A stretch of DNA of 9,414 bases from JACCXJ01 sp052387115. GTDB lineage: Bacteria > Pseudomonadota > Gammaproteobacteria > JACCXJ01. Positions within the stretch are counted from its first letter, which is position 1. Every line of letters begins with the position of its first letter. The notes under the pieces were generated by a model. It was not told where the DNA came from. It did no database searches and saw nothing but the letters and a program-made list of their open reading frames with translations. A program made the position numbers and the translations under genes. The stretch lies in NCBI GenBank assembly GCA_052387115.1, contig JBQTJM010000084.1:1-9414 (forward strand), in the 5' to 3' direction. Shown here in pieces: positions 1-6,229 of this stretch.

Positions 1-232
1 TCCCTTTCGGCCGATGTAGCGTCGCCGTTTCTTCACCGTCTACATAGACGTGTACGTGATCGCCCTTGCGCCCGCGAATGACCTCGTAGACCAGTCGAGC
101 TTCCTCCTTGCTCCGGAGTGTGGCACCGTCGACCGGCGCCTTGATCTCGACTGAGCCCTCATTGGCCGTATACGCGGCTTGTGTAATCAGCGCCGACGTC
201 ACCAGGATTGCACGTGCAATCAACGGTGACAC
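1..232 (-). CDS. Small secreted protein, N-terminal part (runs off the left edge)
   Basis: The - strand reads open from a GTG at 232 to the window edge (about 77 codons). An AGGAGG ribosome-binding site at 239-244 sits 6 nt before the GTG, which is why I chose this start. An in-frame ATG at 251-253 (protein start MIGRRIAVSP) is an alternative with a more basic n-region but a weaker ribosome site. The first ~22 residues are a short hydrophobic export signal (ARAILVTSALITQAAYTA), so the protein is probably periplasmic or secreted. The mature part has an Ig-like beta-strand look (VEIKAPVDGATLRSKEEARLVYEV) followed by the motif KGDHVHVYVDG. Small secreted proteins with a GDHxHxYVDG-type motif occur in proteobacteria and somewhat resemble the DUF4399 style, but I cannot assign a function. 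It points away from the iron locus. A possible sigma-54 promoter lies upstream at 339-354. Confidence 0.7.
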   Translation of the reverse strand, partial: MSPLIARAILVTSALITQAAYTANEGSVEIKAPVDGATLRSKEEARLVYEVIRGRKGDHVHVYVDGEETATLHRPKG

Positions 233-338
233 CGCTATCCTCCTACCTATCATAGCGTTGTTCCCGATCCACAGCCGACCTCGTGTAGCGCGTCGGAGCA
301 CCTAGGTCGCACCAGTCAACGTGCATAACGTGATCGCT

Positions 339-354
339 AGCTAGTGTAACACCA
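339..354 (-). promoter_or_regulatory. Possible sigma-54 (-24/-12) promoter for the secreted protein
   Basis: On the - strand the sequence reads TGGTGTTACACTAGCT. The GG (353-352) and GC (341-340) are exactly 10 nt apart, and the pattern fits TGG-N3-N5-TNGCW. Only the core dinucleotides, the flanking T residues and the final T match the consensus, so chance is a real alternative. It would place the transcript start near 328, about 95 nt before the GTG at 232. The TGCGACA-type palindromes at 372-388 and 469-506 lie upstream of it, where an activator could bind. Confidence 0.22.
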
Positions 355-371
355 CACTTGCAAGAGACAGG

Positions 372-388
372 TGCGACAAAATGTCGCA
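372..388. repeat. Perfect palindrome TGCGACA-AAA-TGTCGCA
   Basis: Two 7-bp inverted arms (372-378 and 382-388) are separated by AAA. The same half-sites recur as tandem palindromes at 469-506 and 1081-1118, all within the gene-poor stretch between the two outward-facing transcription units. This could be a regulator binding site or a short palindromic repeat. I see nothing that identifies the protein. Confidence 0.55.
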
Positions 389-468
389 GGCCGGTCAGGG
401 CGACCGGTCGTCGCTACTCCTTACCTTGCCGGAATGCGGGAATGGCCTCTTCATCAATGACCAACGGG

Positions 469-506
469 TGCGGCAGTTTGTCGCGCGGCAATTGGTCGCA
501 TTCCCA
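469..506. repeat. Tandem palindromic repeat, copy 1
   Basis: This 38-bp unit contains two imperfect palindromes of the type GCGACAA-N-TTGTCGC joined head to tail. It matches the unit at 1081-1118 at 34 of 38 positions by hand alignment, and weaker similarity continues for roughly 30 bp on the right. The core reads without stops in one frame on each strand (VRQFVARQ on +, WECDQLPRDKL on -). A degraded coding repeat is therefore possible as well as a regulatory site. Confidence 0.5.
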
Positions 507-522
507 ACCGCTCAGGTGCTTG

Positions 523-804
523 CTATACCGCTAACGGGCACAAGTTGAGTTTTTTCGGGGTAGCGAACCCGGCCGTTCCCTCCCCTGTCCGCGCTTTTTC
601 ATCCAGTACCGCCTAAAAGCCGGGCATACTGCCCGTCCGGTTGCGGACGGGGGAGGGCAGGGTGGGAGTAAGCCGTGCAGGCGCTGACCACGCTTCGACT
701 CTGCGGATGCGTCCCGGACCCCCACCCTAGCCCTCCCCCGCTAGGCGCAGGGGAGGGAATCAAGCCGGCTACCCCAGCTCAAATTGTGCCCGCGTGAAGT
801 ATAG
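523..804. mobile_element. MITE-like element with terminal inverted repeats
   Basis: The ends form a long interrupted inverted repeat. CTATAC (523-528) pairs with GTATAG (799-804). After a 6-nt gap on each side, CGGGCACAAGTTGAG (535-549) pairs with CTCAAATTGTGCCCG (778-792) with one mismatch. GGGGTAGC (557-564) then pairs with GCTACCCC (768-775). Inside are two hairpins of the CCCTCCCC/GGGGAGGG repeat family: arms 579-592 with 643-656 around a 50-nt loop, and arms 731-738 with 750-757. No transposase or convincing gene is inside, and I found no clear target-site duplication. A non-autonomous element or a large composite palindromic repeat fits best. Confidence 0.6.
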
Positions 805-969
805 TATCGTTGGCATCTGAGGCAGGGCCCGCTGGAGGGCGTCGCCATGAAAAGGCTCCGGGCCGTATACCGCTTTACGGAACATCTCAGGCAGATGGAC
901 AGACGTGCGAGTAGGCACTGACAATCGTCGCCCCCAGCAGCTTAACCCCGCAGACGCGGGGTTTTTTTT
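805..969 (+). ncRNA. Candidate small RNA or structured leader ending in an intrinsic terminator
   Basis: The terminator at 944-969 has no coding sequence in front of it on the + strand. The preceding ~140 nt can fold. GGCCCG-CT-GGAG near 825-838 can pair with CTCCGGGCC near 865-873, enclosing a GGC-GTC-GCC mini-hairpin. CATCT/AGATG forms a hairpin at 886-900. TATAGT at 800-805 could be a -10 element, but no good -35 is visible. I compared it mentally with cobalamin, TPP, FMN and glycine riboswitches and recognised none. The 5' end is a guess. Confidence 0.2.
944..969 (+). terminator. Strong intrinsic terminator without an obvious upstream gene
   Basis: An 8-bp stem AACCCCGC/GCGGGGTT (944-951 with 956-963) has an AGAC tetraloop, and a run of eight T residues follows at 962-969. 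It would end + strand transcripts coming from the MITE-like element or from a small RNA, and so insulates the sigma-factor gene from them. Confidence 0.8.
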
Positions 970-1080
970 CACGCGAGCGTAGCCTGGATGGAGAGTAAGT
1001 GAGAGATGGCTCCAGCGACACCTGCACCCCGGTCATGACCCCCACCCCGCCCGCCCCCGTCCGCGTGGACGAGGCAGAGG

Positions 1081-1118
1081 TGCGACAATTTGTCGCGCGG
1101 CAAATTGTCGCATTCCCA
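1081..1118. repeat. Tandem palindromic repeat, copy 2, upstream of the sigma-factor gene
   Basis: A perfect 11-bp inverted repeat (TGCGACAATTT at 1081-1091, AAATTGTCGCA at 1102-1112) with a 10-nt spacer contains two head-to-tail GCGACAA-N-TTGTCGC palindromes. It is a close relative of 469-506. It lies about 90 nt before the sigma-factor start and about 30 nt before a possible sigma-54 promoter, so an operator or activator site is plausible. Confidence 0.55.
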
Positions 1119-1141
1119 AGGGCTAGCTGCACGCCTATCAT

Positions 1142-1157
1142 CGGGTCGCGCCTTGCA
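1142..1157 (+). promoter_or_regulatory. Possible sigma-54 (-24/-12) promoter for the sigma-factor gene
   Basis: CGGGTCGCGCCTTGCA has GG and GC 10 nt apart and a perfect TTGCA -12 half. The -24 half is poor apart from the GG. The predicted start would be near 1169, leaving a ~35-nt leader before the ATG at 1204. FecI-type genes usually use sigma-70 with Fur control, so this is tentative. I see no Fur box nearby. Confidence 0.18.
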
Positions 1158-1203
1158 CAAGATCGAGTCCCACCTTCATGGACGATGGACCGGTCGCCGC
1201 ACG

Positions 1204-1710
1204 ATGGCCACGAGCAAACCCTCTTTTCTAGACACACTCTTTCGACGCCACGCGGGCGAGGTGCAGTCGTTCGCGCAACGGCGCGTCGGCATACAGGACG
1301 CTGAAGACCTGCTGCAAGACGCCTATGTGCGGCTGTTGCAGCATCCCGATCCGATCTCGATTGAAAATCCGCGCGCCTACCTCTATCAAGTCTCGGCGAA
1401 TCTGGCGACCGATCACGATCGGGCCCGAGCCGTCCGCGCCCGCCACCACAGGGCGACGGAAGCGGTTGAGCAGATTGCCAGCCCCGTGCCGGGACCCGAT
1501 GCGCAGACCGCACACCACGAACGCCTGCGCCACATCGCCAACGCCATGGCGCAATTGCCCGAGCCCTGCCGCACCGCGTTTGTGTGGTGCCGGATCGAGG
1601 GGTACTCCTATACCGAGGTCGCGCGGCGCCTCGGGATCTCGGAGAGCATGGTGGCCAAGCATCTGGATCGGGCCATGCGCCACTGCCGCGACCTGCTGGC
1701 CGAACCTTAG
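1204..1710 (+). CDS. fecI: FecI-type ECF RNA polymerase sigma factor (iron-starvation class)
   Basis: A 168-residue protein of the usual FecI length. Region 2 covers about residues 10-78, with the typical DAEDLLQDAYVRLLQHP (-10 binding and core contact) and NPRAYLYQVSANLATDHDR. Region 4 covers about 108-160, with LPEPCRTAFVWCRIEGYSYTEVARRLGISESMVAKHL as the helix-turn-helix that reads the -35. In this family the sigma factor is held or activated by the adjacent FecR and drives the receptor gene. I chose ATG 1204 because family similarity begins there. An in-frame ATG at 1090 lies inside the palindromic repeat and would add 38 residues of non-family sequence. No good ribosome-binding site precedes 1204. 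FecR begins 92 nt downstream. The symbol names the class; the true signal is unknown. Confidence 0.93.
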   Translation: MATSKPSFLDTLFRRHAGEVQSFAQRRVGIQDAEDLLQDAYVRLLQHPDPISIENPRAYLYQVSANLATDHDRARAVRARHHRATEAVEQIASPVPGPDAQTAHHERLRHIANAMAQLPEPCRTAFVWCRIEGYSYTEVARRLGISESMVAKHLDRAMRHCRDLLAEP

Positions 1711-1731
1711 CCGGCCCACGCTCGCCGACGC

Positions 1732-1752
1732 ACCGACGCGTTGTCGGTTTTT
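1732..1752 (+). terminator. Weak hairpin and T-run between the sigma and fecR genes
   Basis: ACCGAC (1732-1737) pairs with GTCGGT (1743-1748) around a 5-nt loop, and TTTTT runs from 1748 to 1752. The 6-bp stem is short, so it may act only as a partial terminator or attenuator that lowers fecR expression relative to the sigma gene. It abuts and partly overlaps the element at 1746-1766. Confidence 0.35.
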
Positions 1753-1766
1753 CGTGTTGAAACGTC
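1746..1766 (+). promoter_or_regulatory. Shared 21-bp element, copy upstream of fecR
   Basis: This stretch ends in TGAAACGTC, 36 nt before the fecR ATG. By hand alignment it matches the element before the receptor gene (2817-2837) at 17 of 21 positions: GG, TTT, CGT and TGAAACGTC are common. CGTC resembles the -10 core of iron-starvation ECF promoters, but I could not place a convincing -35 at the right distance. Promoter, operator and chance remain open. Confidence 0.35.
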
Positions 1767-1802
1767 CTATGATCCAGCCCAACGCGCGTCATTCGATCGA
1801 CC

Positions 1803-2786
1803 ATGCCCACGCACCCTTCCGACATTCCCAAGCACCTCTCCGACGAGGCGATTGCTTGGGTGGTCCGCGTGCACTCGGACCGCTGCACCGAGAGAGACCG
1901 TGCGCACCTCGCCGCTTGGCGCGCTCTCGGCGCGGCCCACGAACAGGCCTACCTGGAGGCAAGCCGTCTTTGGCAGGACATGGGCACCGCGCTCTGCGGC
2001 GATCGCGGGGCGGCGGTACCGGTCGAGACCGGCGCTCGGCCACCCGCGCAGAGACGCGGGCTCCTTCAGGCCGGGTGGGCATTGGCGGCGAGCCTGGCGG
2101 CGATCGCAGTACCGCATCACTTCCACTATACCGATCGCTGGCTCAGCGACTACCACACGGCGACCGGCGAACAGGCGCTGGTGCGCCTCGCCGACGGGAG
2201 CACGGCGCTGCTCAATACCGACACCGCGCTCTCGCTGGCCGGCGACAAAGAGACCCGCCGCCTGCGTTTGCATCACGGCCAGGCCCTCTTCACCGTCGCG
2301 CCCGATCGCGCGCGTCCCTTCGAAGTCGAGGCGGCGGGTGGCCGTATTCGCGCGCTCGGCACCGTCTTCGAGGTCTACGAGAACGCGGGGCAGGTGGAGA
2401 TCACCGTGCACCAACACGCGGTCCGCGTACACCTGGGCCTGGAGGCGGGCGAGGTTTTCCCTGCGATCGCCGTCAGCGCCGGAGAGCGCCTGCGCTATGA
2501 CTCGGCGGGTCGCACCCAAGCGCCGGAGAAAATCGATGTGCGCGAGCACAGTGCTTGGCAACGCCGTAAGCTTCTCTTCAAGGACCGGCCGCTCGCCGAG
2601 GTCATCGGCGAAGTCAACCGCTACCGCCGCGGCCGCATCGTCATCGCCAACCCGCACTTGCACGACCTGCGCGTCACGGGCCTGTTCCCCACCGGCGATC
2701 CGGAAGCGGTCCTCAAGCTCATCCGCGAGACCCTGCCGGTACAGACCACGCGGATCGCGGCTTGGCTAGTGTTTCTGCATCAGTAG
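1803..2786 (+). CDS. fecR: FecR-type anti-sigma factor / signal transducer
   Basis: A 327-residue inner-membrane regulator. An N-terminal FecR-associated domain (DUF4880-like, about residues 11-60) carries the typical AHLAAWRALGAAHEQAYLEA and SRLW signature and should bind the sigma factor in the cytoplasm. A single membrane helix lies at about 85-104 (GLLQAGWALAASLAAIAV). The periplasmic FecR domain follows at about 112-205 (GEQALVRLADGSTALLNTDT, then HGQALFTVAPDRARPFEVEA). The C-terminal DUF4974-like domain (about 255-325; FKDRPLAEVIGEVNRY) is the part expected to contact the receptor STN domain. Order and length are normal for the family. ATG 1803 fits the family start, though no strong ribosome-binding site precedes it. 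The receptor gene starts 100 nt downstream. Confidence 0.93.
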   Translation: MPTHPSDIPKHLSDEAIAWVVRVHSDRCTERDRAHLAAWRALGAAHEQAYLEASRLWQDMGTALCGDRGAAVPVETGARPPAQRRGLLQAGWALAASLAAIAVPHHFHYTDRWLSDYHTATGEQALVRLADGSTALLNTDTALSLAGDKETRRLRLHHGQALFTVAPDRARPFEVEAAGGRIRALGTVFEVYENAGQVEITVHQHAVRVHLGLEAGEVFPAIAVSAGERLRYDSAGRTQAPEKIDVREHSAWQRRKLLFKDRPLAEVIGEVNRYRRGRIVIANPHLHDLRVTGLFPTGDPEAVLKLIRETLPVQTTRIAAWLVFLHQ

Positions 2787-2816
2787 GTCCTGGGAAGAAA
2801 ACGCACCGCCCTTACG

Positions 2817-2837
2817 GGATTTCCGTCCTGAAACGTC
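2817..2837 (+). promoter_or_regulatory. Shared 21-bp element, copy upstream of the receptor gene
   Basis: This is the partner of 1746-1766. It ends in TGAAACGTC 49 nt before the receptor ATG, inside the 100-nt gap after fecR. Recurrence just upstream of two adjacent genes of the circuit suggests a separate controlled promoter for the receptor, as is normal for FecI-type targets, but the promoter halves cannot be assigned with confidence. Confidence 0.4.
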
Positions 2838-2886
2838 TCACCCCACGAAGGCCACCTATCGAGGGCCACAGACGGGGGACACAGCG

Positions 2887-5394
2887 ATGCATAAACCGAC
2901 GCCATACCGGGCGCCGCGGCGCTACGCCGCATTACTCCTCGGATCCTTGACCCTCCACCTCGGAATAGCCGCGCTCGCCGAGGCCGAGGAGCCAACCCAC
3001 GACTACGCCGTCGCGCCCCAGCCCTTGAGCGGGGCGCTGACGGACTTCGCCGATCAGTCCAATCTCAAGCTCATGTTTCCCGCCGAGCTGGCGCGCGGGA
3101 TCGCCTCGCCGGGTGTCACCGGCGCGCTCACCCGCGAGCAGGCGCTCGCCCGGCTGCTCACGGGCACCGGTTTGAGCTACCGCTATACCAGCCGCGACAC
3201 CGTGACCCTCGAGCGATCCGATCCGCTGGAGGACTTGGTGAACGAAGCCAAGGAGCCGCTGAGGATCGCCGAGGAGGAGAAGAAGAAAACACCCACGCAC
3301 GAGGCGAACACACCCACCGTTCTCGAAGAGATGACCGTCACGGCCTCGCCCCTCGACGCGACCAGCTATAGCGTGCCCAACGCCAGCACCGCCACCAAGA
3401 CCGACACGCCTGTCTTCGACACGCCCGTTAATATCCAGGTTCTTCCCCGACAAGTGATCGAGGATCAGAAAACACCGAGTCTCTCGGGGGGACTGAAAGA
3501 AGCGCTCGAAAATGTGAGCAGCGTTCGCCCAGCGCCGCTTGCGAGCCTCTTTAACGGTTTTATCATCCGCGGATTTCGTGATTCTGCCGTCTACCGCAAT
3601 GGGCTCAGGGACGAGTTCAACGCTTTTGATACCGCCAACCTGGGCGCTATCGAAGTGCTCAAAGGCCCGGCAGCCGTGCTCTACGGCCGGATCCAGCCAG
3701 GCGGATTGATCAATCTGGTGACCAAAAAGCCGTTGGCCTTGCCTTATTATTCTCTGGAGCAGCAATTCGGGTCGTATGATTTTTACCGCACAGAGTGGGA
3801 TGCCACGGGCCCCGTGACCCAAGATAAGTCGCTCTTGTACCGCTTTACGGGAGCTTACCAGAATAACGACACCTTCCGGGATTTCGAAACGCTGGAACGG
3901 ATCTTGGTACACCCTAGCCTTACGTGGCGGCCAACCCCTGCCACGGAGCTCTCGCTCGATTTGGAATACCTACGTGACGAGGGTCGTTTCATCCTGATCG
4001 GCATACCGGCGATCGGTGATCGTCCGGCGCCGATCCCCAGCAGCCGTACGTTCCAGGACCCCAACGACCCTGATGACGACTTTATCGAAAATATACGCCT
4101 CGGCTTCCAACTGACACATCGTTTCAACGAGACCTGGACGCTGCAGAACCGCTTCCTGGCAACCTTTCAGGACAGCGAGGATGTAGACCTGTTCTCTTTC
4201 GGTCTCCAGCCGGATGATCGCACGCTCGATCGCGGCGTCCTTTTTCAAGGCATTACTCGTGATGGCTACGCAACCAATCTGGATCTGACGGGGAAGTTGA
4301 GCCTGTGGAACATGGACCACGCTGTCTTGGTGGGATTTGATTACTTCCGAGCCGACAATGACGGGCCTTTCGCGGGAGATTTCGAAAACATCGATCCGGC
4401 GCTCGCTATCGACATCTTCAATCCCACCTTCGGGGTTGACCCCAACCTGTTTAAAGGGGAAAACATTCCCGTCCCCGGTTTGAGCCGCAGCGAAACCGAG
4501 TGGTATGGCGTCTATTTCCAGGATCACATCACCCTCTGGGACAAGGTCTACATCCTGGGCGGCGGGCGCTACGACTGGGCTACGGTAGCGAGCGCCTGCT
4601 GTGAGGTCTCACCTATCGGCTTGAACGAACGCAAGGATCAGGAGTTCAGCCCGCGGGCGGGTGTGCTGTATCAGCCCTGGCCCTGGCTGGGCGTATACGG
4701 AAGCTGGGTGCAGTCCTTTGGCCGGAACAACGGGCGAGGCGCCTCGGGAGAACCCTTGCCACCGGAAACCGGTGAGCAATATGAGGTCGGTCTCAAGACT
4801 CAACTCTTTGATCAGCAGTTCACCGGGACCCTCGCCTATTACCACCTTACCAAAGAGAACATCGTAACGCCTGATCTCAGCACCTCGGATCCCTTCGATA
4901 GCGCTCCGATAGGGGAGGCGCGCAGCCAAGGCATCGAGCTCGATATCGCCGGCCGGATCACCGACAAACTGAGTCTCATTGGTAGCTACGCCTTCACGGA
5001 TGCGGAGACCACCAAGGACAACTCCGGCCTACAGGGAAACCGGTTGCCCAATGTCCCCGAGCATGCGGGCAGCCTATGGCTCAAATACGAGGTAAGAGGG
5101 TTCGACGCACCCGAGGGCTTGACCGTCGGTCTTGGCGTCTTCGCTGCCGGGCGACGGGACGGTGATATCCAGAACACCTTTTTGCTTCCCGGCTACACGC
5201 GCTTGGACGCGCTAGTCGGCTACCGCTGGAAGCTCGGTCCTTCGCGCCTGAGCGCGCAGTTGAACATCCGCAACCTGCTCGATAAGGAATATTTCGAATC
5301 CACCGATTTTGGAGGAGTCGAGGGGCCAGCGCGTACAGGGATCATGGCCGGTGCGCCCTTGACGGTGCTGGGCTCGATTCGGCTGGAGTATTGA
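2887..5394 (+). CDS. TonB-dependent siderophore receptor with STN signalling domain
   Basis: An 835-residue outer-membrane receptor, full length for the transducer subclass (FecA/FpvA type). A signal peptide covers about residues 1-32 (AALLLGSLTLHLGIAALAEA). The periplasmic STN domain at about 38-110 (YAVAPQPLSGALTDFADQSN) relays ligand binding to FecR. A charged linker (about 111-144) is followed by a TonB box at about 146-153 (LEEMTVTA). The plug at about 170-282 contains DTPVNIQVLPRQVIEDQ and EVLKGPAAVLYGR, then PGGLINLVTKKP. The remainder is a beta-barrel with a late IRNLLDKEYF segment and a terminal aromatic residue (LEY), as expected for barrel assembly. GGGGGA at 2874-2879 is a plausible ribosome-binding site. 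The substrate is probably a ferric siderophore but cannot be specified. The gene is intact, unlike the PepSY gene that would be its expected partner. Confidence 0.95.
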   Translation: MHKPTPYRAPRRYAALLLGSLTLHLGIAALAEAEEPTHDYAVAPQPLSGALTDFADQSNLKLMFPAELARGIASPGVTGALTREQALARLLTGTGLSYRYTSRDTVTLERSDPLEDLVNEAKEPLRIAEEEKKKTPTHEANTPTVLEEMTVTASPLDATSYSVPNASTATKTDTPVFDTPVNIQVLPRQVIEDQKTPSLSGGLKEALENVSSVRPAPLASLFNGFIIRGFRDSAVYRNGLRDEFNAFDTANLGAIEVLKGPAAVLYGRIQPGGLINLVTKKPLALPYYSLEQQFGSYDFYRTEWDATGPVTQDKSLLYRFTGAYQNNDTFRDFETLERILVHPSLTWRPTPATELSLDLEYLRDEGRFILIGIPAIGDRPAPIPSSRTFQDPNDPDDDFIENIRLGFQLTHRFNETWTLQNRFLATFQDSEDVDLFSFGLQPDDRTLDRGVLFQGITRDGYATNLDLTGKLSLWNMDHAVLVGFDYFRADNDGPFAGDFENIDPALAIDIFNPTFGVDPNLFKGENIPVPGLSRSETEWYGVYFQDHITLWDKVYILGGGRYDWATVASACCEVSPIGLNERKDQEFSPRAGVLYQPWPWLGVYGSWVQSFGRNNGRGASGEPLPPETGEQYEVGLKTQLFDQQFTGTLAYYHLTKENIVTPDLSTSDPFDSAPIGEARSQGIELDIAGRITDKLSLIGSYAFTDAETTKDNSGLQGNRLPNVPEHAGSLWLKYEVRGFDAPEGLTVGLGVFAAGRRDGDIQNTFLLPGYTRLDALVGYRWKLGPSRLSAQLNIRNLLDKEYFESTDFGGVEGPARTGIMAGAPLTVLGSIRLEY

Positions 5395-5404
5395 GCAAGC
5401 GTAG

Positions 5405-5420
5405 GGCGCGTGCCCGCGCC
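5405..5420 (+). terminator. GC-rich hairpin after the receptor gene (terminator or REP)
   Basis: GGCGCG (5405-5410) and CGCGCC (5415-5420) form a 6-bp stem with a 4-nt loop, followed by ATTTATT. It sits 10 nt after the receptor stop and 24 nt before the transposase fragment. It could be a weak terminator or the REP hairpin that such transposases act on. A second small hairpin, GGCGG/CCGCC, follows at 5428-5444. Confidence 0.4.
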
Positions 5421-5444
5421 ATTTATTGGCGGGATGATTCCGCC

Positions 5445-5627
5445 ATGCCTGATCACCGTCGCGCCCACGTGCCGGGTGGCACCTATTTCTTCACCGTCAA
5501 CACCTATCGGCGCCAAACCTTTCTAGCCGATGCCGATGTGCGCTCGGCCCTGCGGGAAGCAATCGGAACGGTTCGTTTGACCCATCTGTTCGTGATCGAG
5601 GCGTTGCTGCCCGACCCCGTGCATGCG
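5445..5627 (+). pseudogene. REP-associated tyrosine transposase (RAYT), 5' fragment
   Basis: From ATG 5445 the protein begins MPDHRRAHVPGGTYFFTVNT, the typical N-terminus of RAYT / Y1-transposase (IS200-like) proteins. It continues through FLADADVRSALREAI to VIEALLPDPVHA. That last stretch corresponds to the family's W-V-L-L-P-D-H-V-H-A metal-binding motif, but two residues are missing and the first histidine is changed to proline. Similarity stops at about 5627, some 61 residues into a family usually 150-200 residues long, and a toxin remnant on the other strand begins at once. The fragment lacks the catalytic tyrosine region and should be inactive. Confidence 0.75.
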
Positions 5628-5628
5628 G

Positions 5629-5793
5629 CTCAAACGCGTGAAGCATGTATATCGCCTCCTCGAACCGGGCCACGTAGATCAGCCGATGCTCGCCACCTTG
5701 ATGCAGCGGGATCTCCCGGACGCCGGCTCCGATCCTGCGCATCGGCTTCCAATCGGTCGGTTCCCGCCCGGACTGCACTGAGTGTCTAAGACT
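5629..5793 (-). pseudogene. HigB-type (phage Gp49-like / RelE superfamily) toxin remnant
   Basis: The - strand encodes REPTDWKPM, then GAGVREIPL, then HRLIYVARFEEAIYMLHAFE. This matches the central part of the HigB/Gp49-like family and parallels DWKPM...EIRV...WRVIYVAKFADAVYVLHAFQ in the intact toxin at 7546-7860. Both ends are missing. On the N-terminal side an in-frame TAG (5794-5796, also the PIN gene stop) lies a few codons before the homology. On the C-terminal side the expected KKT segment is replaced by the transposase fragment at about 5628. It is too diverged from the intact copy to be a recent duplicate. No antitoxin accompanies it. Confidence 0.75.
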
Positions 5794-6229
5794 CTACCGC
5801 GACCCTGCTTCGATGATCCTGACTGCCTCAACGGGCCTGACGATGCGAATGCCGTGGTACTCCCCGCCCAGGCTGTGCAAATGCCTGTCTCCCGAAACGA
5901 TCAAGTCCGCCTGTCCTGCCACGGCGCAGGCCAGCACATGATCGTCGTCCGGATCGTTCGATCACGCGCGGCACGCTGGTCGGTGTGGTCATGTGCGCCA
6001 TGCGCCTTAATTCTCTAACGATTTCCCGTGGCGTCCATCCGGCTTGAGCCAGACGCGCGGCGAACTTCTCACGCGAGAGCACATCGAGCAATTCCCCCAG
6101 TAGCGCCGCACTGCCGCACAGCTCGAAGACCTGCGCTCTTGCCGCATCGAGCAGGCGTCGCGGCGGACCGCCTGCCGAGATCACCCCCGAAACCACCGTG
6201 TTGGTGTCGAGCACGACCCTCACGATCAA
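5794..6229 (-). pseudogene. PIN-domain toxin (PIN_3 / VapC-like) with a frameshift
   Basis: The first frame reads RVVLDTNTVVSGVISAGGPP and continues to VPRVIE at about 5957. It then needs a one-base skip (the extra base is at about 5956). The next frame continues DPDDDHVLACAVAGQADLIV, then SGDRHLHSLGGEYHGIRIV, to TAG at 5794-5796. Put together this is a full-length PIN protein with its acidic residues present: D of VLDTN, the DPDDD cluster and D of SGDRHL. PIN toxins are metal-dependent RNases neutralised by the partner antitoxin. The start is either TTG 6229, overlapping the antitoxin stop by 3 nt, or GTG 6223, which gives the family-typical MRVVLDTN. As sequenced, the protein would lose its second half of catalytic residues. 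A sequencing error is the alternative. Confidence 0.8.

Noticed and set aside
381..548. 55-codon + strand frame containing VRQFVARQLVAFP
   Set aside because: It starts inside one palindrome, crosses another and ends in the MITE-like element. There is no ribosome-binding site. Kept only as a note under the repeat.
805..969. Known riboswitch (cobalamin, TPP, FMN, glycine)
   Set aside because: A GGCACTG-like string is present, but the conserved cores of these classes are absent.
769..972. 67-codon - strand frame
   Set aside because: It would start within the intrinsic terminator stem and end in the terminal repeat of the MITE-like element. No homology recognised.
1090..1203. Upstream start adding 38 residues to the sigma factor
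   Set aside because: The start lies inside the palindromic repeat and the added residues do not look like sigma region 1 or 2. The family similarity starts at the ATG at 1204.
1000..1203. Fur box upstream of the sigma gene
   Set aside because: No stretch resembling the GATAAT-type 19-bp consensus was found here or in the leader of the receptor gene.
887..1888. Long open frame on the - strand (333 codons) over the sigma gene
   Set aside because: Low-complexity, arginine-rich translation lying opposite the well-supported FecI gene and running through the terminator. A GC-rich shadow.
1325..2769. Two long + strand frames overlapping the sigma and fecR genes
   Set aside because: They have Arg/Pro/Ser-rich compositions with no domain, out of frame with two clear family members.
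2932..3912. 326-codon - strand frame opposite the receptor gene
   Set aside because: It lies entirely antisense to the STN and plug domains, with no recognisable motif and no ribosome-binding site.
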